Source: Thermoplasmata archaeon (GTDB lineage Archaea > Thermoplasmatota > E2 > UBA202 > JdFR-43). Taken from it: a DNA stretch of 15,188 bases. Both the position numbers and the translations under genes were made by a program. Positions 7,510 through 13,351 of this stretch are shown in pieces (position 1 is the stretch's first letter; each line of letters opens with the position of its first letter). The notes under the pieces were generated by a model that was not told where the DNA came from, did no database searches, and worked only from the letters and a program-made list of their open reading frames with translations. Location: NCBI GenBank assembly GCA_021162305.1, contig JAGGYX010000091.1, forward strand, positions 1 to 15,188, written 5' to 3'.

Positions 7510-7776
7510 ATGCCAATGAAAATTGTTTGCAGGTGCGAGGATATAACAGAGGAAGAAATCATTGAAACAATAAAAAAATACAATTGTCAGACATTAAATG
7601 AGCTAAAGCAGATTCTTCGTCTTGGAATGGGTCCTTGTCAGGGAAGAACGTGCCTGCCGATAGCTGCCCGCATCCTTGCAAGAGAGACAGGAAAAAATAT
7701 TGAGGAAATTATGCCTCCAGCATCCCGCCCTCCTCTTGTTCCAGTTGCAATCTATATGGTGAGTGAAGATGAATGA
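7510..7776 (+). CDS. BFD-like [2Fe-2S]-binding small subunit of a dye-linked dehydrogenase
   Basis: 88 residues forming a stand-alone bacterioferritin-associated-ferredoxin-like domain. Four cysteines in the classic arrangement bind a [2Fe-2S] cluster: CRC near residues 7 and 9 and GPCQGRTC about 35 residues later. The C-terminal proline tail (SRPPLVPV) is typical of small subunits partnered with DAO flavoproteins in HcnABC, opine oxidase and archaeal proline dehydrogenase complexes. It probably passes electrons from the adjoining flavoprotein to an acceptor in the cytoplasm or at the membrane face. The stop codon TGA (7774-7776) overlaps the next gene's start by 8 nt, which argues for coupled translation. 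The start may be 7516 rather than 7510, since the TATA box at 7488-7495 fits the second ATG better. Confidence 0.85.
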   Translation: MPMKIVCRCEDITEEEIIETIKKYNCQTLNELKQILRLGMGPCQGRTCLPIAARILARETGKNIEEIMPPASRPPLVPVAIYMVSEDE

Positions 7777-8914
7777 TAAGGCAGATGTTGTCATAATCGG
7801 CGGCGGCATAAATGGCTGCGCTCTCGCATACGAGCTTTCAAAACGGGATAAAAGCGTTGTGGTGGTTGAGAAAAAGCATATTGCAGCAGGCGCAACAGGC
7901 AGGTGTGGAGCGGGCGTCAGGCAGCAATGGTCTACCAAGGAGAATGCTTTGCTTGCCAAAAAAAGCGTTGAAATTTTTGAACAGCTCAATGAGGAGCTTG
8001 ATGCAGATATAGATTTCAGGCAAGGCGGTTATCTTATAGCAATACATGATGAAGAAGACATGAAGCAGGCGAAGAAAAATGTTGAGATGCAAAGAAGCAT
8101 AGGATTGCCAGTTAGAATAATAGATAGAGATGAGATAAAGGAGATTATCCCAATACTTGACCCAGATGGGATGGAGGCAATAGGAGCAACATTTTGCCCC
8201 ACAGATGGACATGCAGATCCCTTTAAAACTGCATACGCCTATGCCATGGCAGCCATGAAGCGAGGGACAAAATTTTATAAATTCACAGAAGCAAAAAAAA
8301 TAAAGACAAGGAATGGAGGCATAGAAAGCGTTGTTACAGATAGGGGAGAGATAAAAACAAACATTGTTGTAAATGCAGCAGGAGCATGGAGCAGGCAGGT
8401 TGCAAAAATGGCAGGGTTGGAAATACCAAATAAGCCTGTGAGGAAGGAAGCATTGGTCACAGAACCAATTAAGAGAATATTTGATGCAATGGTGATATCA
8501 TTCAAACACGGCATATACTTCAGTCAGATGAGTCATGGACAAGTTCTTGGAGGCATACCCTCGCCTGAAGAAAAAGTTGGGTATTATACAGAGCCAACAT
8601 TCTCATTTTTACAGCACATGGCTTATATGCTTGGAAAGTATGCTCCAATTTTAAAACAGGTGAACATAATGCGTCAATGGACTGGATTTTATGATGTAAC
8701 TCCAGATGCTTTGCCAATACTTGGAGAAGATGCCCGTTTAAAGGGTTTTATCCATTGCCATGGATTCAGTGGGCATGGATTCATGATTGCACCCATGGTT
8801 GCAAAATTGTTGGCTCAGCTAATAACAGGAGAAAAGCTTGATTTACCAATAGATAGACTGAACATAGATAGATTCAAAGGAAAAGTTATCAAGGAAAAAT
8901 CTGTTGTAGGATAG
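7769..8914 (+). CDS. FAD-dependent amine/amino-acid dehydrogenase (DAO family, SoxB / proline-dehydrogenase-beta-like)
   Basis: 381 residues. The N-terminal FAD Rossmann motif is VVIIGGGINGCALAYEL (about 8-24). It is followed by the GATGRCGAGVRQQW segment that commonly carries or contacts FAD in sarcosine and glycine oxidase relatives, and a C-terminal GFSGHGFMIAP flavin motif after YDVTPDALPILGED. Members oxidise glycine, sarcosine, proline or related secondary amines. Pairing with a BFD [2Fe-2S] subunit points to a dehydrogenase rather than an oxygen-using oxidase. The ATG at 7769 is chosen because GGTGAG (7759-7764) forms a Shine-Dalgarno 4 nt upstream, one of the few in this window, as expected inside an operon. 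A GTG two codons earlier is the alternative. The large NAD/FAD alpha subunit found in related three-subunit complexes is absent here. A T5 run at 8923-8927 may terminate. Confidence 0.88.
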   Translation: MNDKADVVIIGGGINGCALAYELSKRDKSVVVVEKKHIAAGATGRCGAGVRQQWSTKENALLAKKSVEIFEQLNEELDADIDFRQGGYLIAIHDEEDMKQAKKNVEMQRSIGLPVRIIDRDEIKEIIPILDPDGMEAIGATFCPTDGHADPFKTAYAYAMAAMKRGTKFYKFTEAKKIKTRNGGIESVVTDRGEIKTNIVVNAAGAWSRQVAKMAGLEIPNKPVRKEALVTEPIKRIFDAMVISFKHGIYFSQMSHGQVLGGIPSPEEKVGYYTEPTFSFLQHMAYMLGKYAPILKQVNIMRQWTGFYDVTPDALPILGEDARLKGFIHCHGFSGHGFMIAPMVAKLLAQLITGEKLDLPIDRLNIDRFKGKVIKEKSVVG

Positions 8915-8950
8915 GCATAACATTTTTGAATTCAATTTGTATTTAGAATT

Positions 8951-9253
8951 GTGCCAGAAGTACTAAATAAATTGGAAAGGGAAATTGAGATTGTAGCAAG
9001 ACATTTAGCAATACTGGACATAATAAGAAAGGATGGACCCATCGGAATAATAAAGCTTTCGGAGAAAACAGGATGGCAACATCATAAAATTCGCTATTCT
9101 TTACGCCTTCTCGAGAAAGATGGTCTCATAAAGCCGACATCAGAGGGCGCGGTAATAACACCCAAAACAGAAGAATTTATAAACGAGCTAAAAAATATGT
9201 TAATGGAAATGTTAAAAAAGCTTGAAAATATTTATAACAATGCGCCGCGGTAG
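8951..9253 (+). CDS. Winged-helix transcriptional regulator overlapping tRNA-Phe
   Basis: 100 residues. Residues about 10-75 form a winged helix-turn-helix: helices through AILDIIRKDGPIGIIKLSEKT, recognition helix HHKIRYSLRLLEKDG, then a short wing (LIKPTSEGAVITP). An amphipathic, leucine-spaced C-terminal helix probably mediates dimerisation. It resembles small archaeal HTH regulators; the ligand and targets are unknown. The only possible start is GTG 8951, since a stop lies in frame at 8927. The flavoprotein ends 36 nt upstream, so shared transcription is possible; no good TATA box is seen. The last codons and the stop TAG (9251-9253) lie inside the tRNA gene, which begins at 9244. The stop corresponds to tRNA positions 8-10. 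Confidence 0.85.
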   Translation: MPEVLNKLEREIEIVARHLAILDIIRKDGPIGIIKLSEKTGWQHHKIRYSLRLLEKDGLIKPTSEGAVITPKTEEFINELKNMLMEMLKKLENIYNNAPR

Positions 9254-9316
9254 CTCAGTTGGGAGAGCGTACGGCTGAAGACCGTAAGGTCGAGGGTTCG
9301 ACCCCCTCCCGCGGCA
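9244..9316 (+). tRNA. tRNA-Phe (anticodon GAA)
   Basis: A complete 73-nt cloverleaf. Acceptor GCCGCGG pairs with CCGCGGC. The D stem is GCTC/GAGC around AGTTGGGA. The anticodon stem TACGG/CCGTA encloses CTGAAGA, giving anticodon GAA. The variable loop is AGGTC. The T stem GAGGG/CCCTC encloses TTCGACC. The discriminator is A. No CCA is encoded and no intron is present. The 5' end overlaps the upstream regulator's coding region, and a lipid-synthase ATG follows 5 nt after the 3' end. No TATA box sits at the proper distance for a separate tRNA promoter, so transcription from upstream is likely. Confidence 0.97.
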
Positions 9317-9321
9317 TTTTC

Positions 9322-9945
9322 ATGTTCAAAAAAACTATTCTTGCAAGGTTGTCAAAGGCTGACTCCTTTTCTATACTCAATGCTATATTTGGAATTACAT
9401 CTCTGTGCCTGCTTTTTTCAAGTGAATGGTATGCATTTGTTTTCATACTTCTTGCCGTGCTTGCAGATGGAATGGATGGTATTGTTGCGAGAAAATATGG
9501 AAGCAGCCTGCCCATAATAGATGAATTCGCTGACATGATTTCTTTCGTTGCAGCTCCTTCAGCCATTTTTTTCAATCACTATGGCTTGCTCGCCATTCCT
9601 TTCATTTATGCCTATGTTCTTGCCTCAATAATTCATTTGCTGAACTATCATTATGGAACAAAAGAAATATTTGTGGGGCTGCCCACGCCTGCGGGCGCCA
9701 TCATTGTGGTTTCGATTTCCATTCTGTCATTTCCAGTGTGGCTGGCATGCATAATTACAGCTTTTATATCCCTCCTCATTTTTTTCCCGATTCACTATCC
9801 AAGAATAGAGGGAATGGAAAGAGTCATTGGGGCTTTTGTCATTTTCTTAGCTATATTTTTGGGATGTGGGTATCGAATATTTGTTCTTCTTTTGATTCTT
9901 TCAACCTTGGCGTATGTAACTCTATCGCCATTTAAGGTGAGATGA
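9322..9945 (+). CDS. CDP-alcohol phosphatidyltransferase, probable archaetidylserine synthase
   Basis: 207 residues with about six membrane segments. The CDP-alcohol phosphotransferase signature is present as DGMDGIVAR (Asp49, Asp52, Arg57) followed by DEFAD (Asp67, Asp71), and FVGLPTPAGA later matches the GLPTPAA motif of the serine-transferring subgroup. The expected reaction joins serine to CDP-archaeol at the cytoplasmic membrane face. The spacing from Arg57 to Asp67 is three residues shorter than the usual signature, and the glycine four before the third Asp is Leu63. The start at 9322 is used because an earlier in-frame ATG at 9259 lies within the tRNA. Only TTTTC separates the tRNA end from this ATG, so tRNA 3' processing would yield an almost leaderless mRNA. 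It overlaps the convergent exporter gene by 14 nt. Confidence 0.83.
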   Translation: MFKKTILARLSKADSFSILNAIFGITSLCLLFSSEWYAFVFILLAVLADGMDGIVARKYGSSLPIIDEFADMISFVAAPSAIFFNHYGLLAIPFIYAYVLASIIHLLNYHYGTKEIFVGLPTPAGAIIVVSISILSFPVWLACIITAFISLLIFFPIHYPRIEGMERVIGAFVIFLAIFLGCGYRIFVLLLILSTLAYVTLSPFKVR

Positions 9946-12900
9946 TATAGCCACGCTTTCTTTTTCTCCATTTTCCCCATATAAGCAATAGCGGTGGTAT
10001 CAGAAGCATGGTTGTGATAAAGGAATACATGATGGTTGTAGCCGTTATAAACCCAAATTGTTGTTCTGGAGGCATTGGAGAAAAAATTAAAATAACAAAG
10101 CCTGCAACTGTTGTCAAAGCAGCCATTAAAACAGCCTGTCCTGTATTTTCTATTGCCTCTTCAACAGCATGCAGAACATCACCTGTTGTGTCAGCGACAA
10201 GGCGAAAACGCTCTACAACGTGTATGGCATATGTTATTCCCAGTCCTATTGTTAAAGATGTTACCATTACTGTCATCACATTAAGGCTATAACCAGCAAG
10301 ATATATTGTTCCCATTATCCATATGGATGATATTATAACTGGAAGCATTGTGAAAAAGCCCAGCAATGGTTTTCTATAAGCAAGAATAACAACTATGCCT
10401 GCAATCACAATGCATACAATTGTTGAGCTGAACTGGCTTCTTGTTAGAGAATTCATTATGGTATATATCAGAACCATGCTTCCTGTTACTGTCGCTTTTG
10501 CATTTCCATAATTGCCTACATCTCCTTTTAAATCCTCATATAATTTCTTCATAACTTCATTACTGTTTTCCAAATGAGTAAGCTTTGTATATATTCTGAT
10601 GACAGATTCATCATATTTATTGCCGTTTTTATGAAGAACATTTCTTACTCTCATGGAATATTTTTGGTTATTATATAAATAATCGTAAAAGGCAACAATA
10701 TCTTTCTCGCTTTCAGGAATTCCATCATTTCCAATATTGAATTTTTCCTTCAGGCTTTCATTTTCTTTTATGGCATCTTGCATCACGAAATATATGCTAT
10801 CTGCTTTTATTCTTCCATCTGGCAATCGTGCAATATATTCATCATCTCCAATATTCTCCATCGTTTTCTTTATTCCTTTTAACGCATCCATGCTTGCAAC
10901 ATCACCCTCAATCAAAATATATTCCTGGTCTTCTCCAGCAGAAGGGAAATATTCTGGCAATTTTTCCATTGCTTTTATTGCCTCGCTATTCTTTGGCATG
11001 AATTCTTCAAGGCTGAAAGAAGTTTTTACATTCACAGCTGCCATTCCCATTGCAAGTGTTATCATTCCAACAACTGCAATAACTTTCGTTGGATGTCTGC
11101 ATAGAATGTTAGATAATCTTTCCATTATTTTTCCTGCTGAAAATCTGCTTTTGCTTCTTTTAACATATATCTTTTTCTTTCTGTCAAGCAAATATCTTAA
11201 AGCAGCTTCAAAAGTAATTGCTATTATAAAAGTGTATGCTATTCCAATGGCAGCCAGAATCCCAAAATTTCTGATGCTTGGAATGCTGGCTGTCAAAAAA
11301 GAAAGAAATGATACTGCTGTTGTGATTGTAGCCAATATTAAAGCCAAGCCAATCTCTTTTATTGAATTTGATATTGCTTCTCTCACACTTTTCCCATTCC
11401 TTACTTCATGCAAATAATTATGGAAAATGTGAACAGAATAATCTACGCCCAATCCAAGCATCAGCGGGACAAGAGCTATTGCAAGCGTATTGAATTTTAT
11501 TCCCACTAAAGCCATTGTTCCAAAAAGCCATATAATGGCAAGGCTTAAACCCAGCAGGGAAATAACAACATAAGATGGCTTTCTAAAGTTTAGAAGCAAG
11601 ATTGCTATGATGGCAATAAAAATTCCTGGCACTATTATCCTGTTTGACTTATCTGTTAAATCATCTATTTGGTATGATATCACACTTGAGCCAGTTATCT
11701 CTGCCTTAAAGCCTTTTTTATTTGCCTCCTCTTCAACAACCTTAACAATTTTTCTGCTAACATCTTTCATTGAATCCATGGATAGGCTTCCATTTATCTG
11801 GGCTATCATTAAAGTTGCTTTTGCTTTTCCGTCTTCAAATGAAAGAAACATTAGAGCAGAGTTTCTCAAATCATTCATAAAAGGCTGCTTTATAAGAAAG
11901 TCCCCATTGATGGCGAGTGTGTCCACAATTTGCCATGCATTATTTAAATCAGTAAATGAAAGACTCTCCCTTTCTTCAAGCATTGCTTCTATTGCTTCCA
12001 TCGACACATTATAATTTGATAAAATTCGATTTGCAAAATTTCCAAGGAAGCTATTCCCAATAAAATTTATAATGGCTCTTAAAAGCCCACCATTTAAAGC
12101 AAGAGGAAAGGGCATCGCTACTCTGCTCCCTGCCTCAATGTCATACAATTTTGCAGGGAGCGAGGCATTGGCGAGGGCGGGCGCGATCCCGTATTTTGAA
12201 AGTTCCTCTCTTGAGATATTTAGAACAATTTCGTTTTTATTTGCATCGATAAAAACACTTGCATTTAAGGGAAAGTCCATATATTTCCCATCTTTTCCAA
12301 TCCATATATATGGCTTCGCCTCATTTTTTCCAATACTCCTGAAATTTTTCAAGCCTTTTCCAACCTCCCATTGAAATGATGAAATGCGGGTGGAAATCAT
12401 ATAACTCAAATTTAGCTTTGCTGGATCCACTTTATTTTTAAATGAAACAAACCACTCAACATTGGCAAATTTTGGAACATTTAAGCCTGCAACATCTATT
12501 TTTATTATCAAATTCTTTTGCTCTGTCCTCATTTCAAAACCCGTTATATCAGCAAAATCGTATTTTGCATCCTCTGCATCAAATGCTGTTATGTTATTAT
12601 TGCTGAATAACAAATCTTTGAAAGCATTCTCTATTTCTTCATTGCTGCATTCGTCCATGCTTTTTTGATATTCTGTTCCACATATTGCAGAAACAAAATT
12701 TCCAACTCCTATGCATTCATCAACACCTTCTATTTCTTTTATTTTCTTTCCAATATAATATTCCTCTTTCAATGCTTTGCCATCAACAACATTTTTTCCA
12801 TGGAGAATTATCATCACAGGCTCTTCATTCTCTCCAAAATATTCATTTATTCTATCACTTGCTCTCACCATCTCGTTATCTGGCATGAAGTCACGGGTTG

Positions 12901-13015
12901 ATGTTCCCATCTTTAGGGAGGGAATAAAACTTGCAAAAATAAGTGTAATCAGGATAACGAAAGCAATAACGCTTTTTGGTTTCGCTTCGATGAAAGATGC
13001 AAGCTTAGAAAGCAT
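9932..13015 (-). CDS. RND-superfamily exporter, HAE3/MMPL type
   Basis: A 1027-residue membrane protein built of two similar halves. Each has one leading transmembrane helix, a large external loop (roughly residues 35-445 and 660-825) and a block of about five helices. The first half carries GLGVDYSVHI with the RND proton-relay-type Asp-Tyr (about residue 520); the second half has GLGITYAIHVVERF at the matching place, with Thr replacing Asp. The family exports lipids, isoprenoids or other hydrophobic compounds using ion gradients; the archaeal substrate is unknown. The start at 13015 (ATG) is preferred to the ATG at 13036 because the latter overlaps a TATA box (13036-13043) that is 20 nt upstream of 13015. 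Divergent from the AbrB-type gene and convergent, with 14-nt overlap, with the lipid synthase. Confidence 0.9.
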   Translation of the reverse strand: MLSKLASFIEAKPKSVIAFVILITLIFASFIPSLKMGTSTRDFMPDNEMVRASDRINEYFGENEEPVMIILHGKNVVDGKALKEEYYIGKKIKEIEGVDECIGVGNFVSAICGTEYQKSMDECSNEEIENAFKDLLFSNNNITAFDAEDAKYDFADITGFEMRTEQKNLIIKIDVAGLNVPKFANVEWFVSFKNKVDPAKLNLSYMISTRISSFQWEVGKGLKNFRSIGKNEAKPYIWIGKDGKYMDFPLNASVFIDANKNEIVLNISREELSKYGIAPALANASLPAKLYDIEAGSRVAMPFPLALNGGLLRAIINFIGNSFLGNFANRILSNYNVSMEAIEAMLEERESLSFTDLNNAWQIVDTLAINGDFLIKQPFMNDLRNSALMFLSFEDGKAKATLMIAQINGSLSMDSMKDVSRKIVKVVEEEANKKGFKAEITGSSVISYQIDDLTDKSNRIIVPGIFIAIIAILLLNFRKPSYVVISLLGLSLAIIWLFGTMALVGIKFNTLAIALVPLMLGLGVDYSVHIFHNYLHEVRNGKSVREAISNSIKEIGLALILATITTAVSFLSFLTASIPSIRNFGILAAIGIAYTFIIAITFEAALRYLLDRKKKIYVKRSKSRFSAGKIMERLSNILCRHPTKVIAVVGMITLAMGMAAVNVKTSFSLEEFMPKNSEAIKAMEKLPEYFPSAGEDQEYILIEGDVASMDALKGIKKTMENIGDDEYIARLPDGRIKADSIYFVMQDAIKENESLKEKFNIGNDGIPESEKDIVAFYDYLYNNQKYSMRVRNVLHKNGNKYDESVIRIYTKLTHLENSNEVMKKLYEDLKGDVGNYGNAKATVTGSMVLIYTIMNSLTRSQFSSTIVCIVIAGIVVILAYRKPLLGFFTMLPVIISSIWIMGTIYLAGYSLNVMTVMVTSLTIGLGITYAIHVVERFRLVADTTGDVLHAVEEAIENTGQAVLMAALTTVAGFVILIFSPMPPEQQFGFITATTIMYSFITTMLLIPPLLLIWGKWRKRKRGYIISP

Positions 13016-13026
13016 GGTGGAATATG

Positions 13027-13067
13027 TGATTTGCATATATAAAAATTATGTGTTGTATGATTTACAT
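13027..13067 (+). repeat. Direct repeat pair TGATTTRCAT in the divergent promoter region
   Basis: TGATTTGCAT (13027-13036) and TGATTTACAT (13058-13067) differ at one base and start 31 nt apart, close to three helical turns. The first abuts the exporter's TATA box; the second lies just upstream of the TATA box of the AbrB-type gene. They could be operator half-sites, perhaps for that protein. In such AT-rich DNA chance similarity is possible. Confidence 0.35.
13036..13043 (-). promoter_or_regulatory. TATA box of the RND exporter gene
   Basis: The minus strand reads TTTATATA, ending 20 nt before the ATG at 13015. It decides the start, because a longer reading would begin within the box. Confidence 0.55.
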
Positions 13068-13074
13068 GAAAAAA

Positions 13075-13082
13075 CATATATA
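13075..13082 (+). promoter_or_regulatory. TATA box of the AbrB-type gene
   Basis: CATATATA ends 20 nt before the ATG at 13103. A second A/T run, TTTTATATAAAA (13088-13099), is too near the start codon to act as the TATA box of a leaderless transcript. Confidence 0.5.
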
Positions 13083-13102
13083 CTGGATTTTATATAAAAT
13101 CA

Positions 13103-13351
13103 ATGGCTGAACTCGAATTTTATGGAAGCGCGACTGTAGGAGAAAGGGGTCAAATAGCATTGCCAGCGAGTTTGAGGAGAGAACTGGACATAAATGCTGG
13201 AGATAAAATATTAATATTTGGGAAAAAAGAATGGAAGAAATGGGGTTTTATGGCAGCTAAAGTAGAAGTTCTTGAAAAATTGCTGCAGGAAATAGAAAAG
13301 GAAATAAGAAAGCTAATGGAAGGGGCTAAGAATAATAATAAGAATCCTTGA
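13103..13351 (+). CDS. AbrB/SpoVT-type swapped-hairpin DNA-binding protein
   Basis: 82 residues. Residues about 7-45 match the AbrB/MazE swapped-hairpin fold: SATVGERGQIALPASLRREL, then GDKILIFG. A lysine/glutamate-rich amphipathic helix (about 52-75) suggests a coiled coil and dimerisation, ending in an Asn/Lys-rich tail. Proteins of this type bind promoter DNA as dimers, either as regulators or as antitoxins. No toxin gene is adjacent, so a regulator is more likely, possibly of itself and the divergent exporter. The TATA box 20 nt upstream supports the ATG. The 3' end overlaps the convergent protease gene by 26 nt. Confidence 0.85.
   Translation: MAELEFYGSATVGERGQIALPASLRRELDINAGDKILIFGKKEWKKWGFMAAKVEVLEKLLQEIEKEIRKLMEGAKNNNKNP

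Noticed and set aside
9229..9237. TATA-like ATTTATAA just before the tRNA
   Set aside because: It lies only about 7 nt before the tRNA, so initiation 22-26 nt downstream would fall inside the tRNA and could not give its 5' end.
9259..9321. Upstream ATG extending the lipid synthase by 21 residues
   Set aside because: The extension is translated tRNA sequence; the family N-terminus begins at 9322.
10737..11417. 226-residue plus-strand open frame opposite the exporter
   Set aside because: It is antisense to a continuous, motif-bearing RND coding region; its hydrophobic, Ser/Ile-rich translation is the expected shadow of membrane-helix codons.
13103..13351. AbrB-type protein as the antitoxin of a toxin-antitoxin pair
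   Set aside because: Neither neighbour is a toxin: one is a divergent exporter, the other a large convergent secreted protease.
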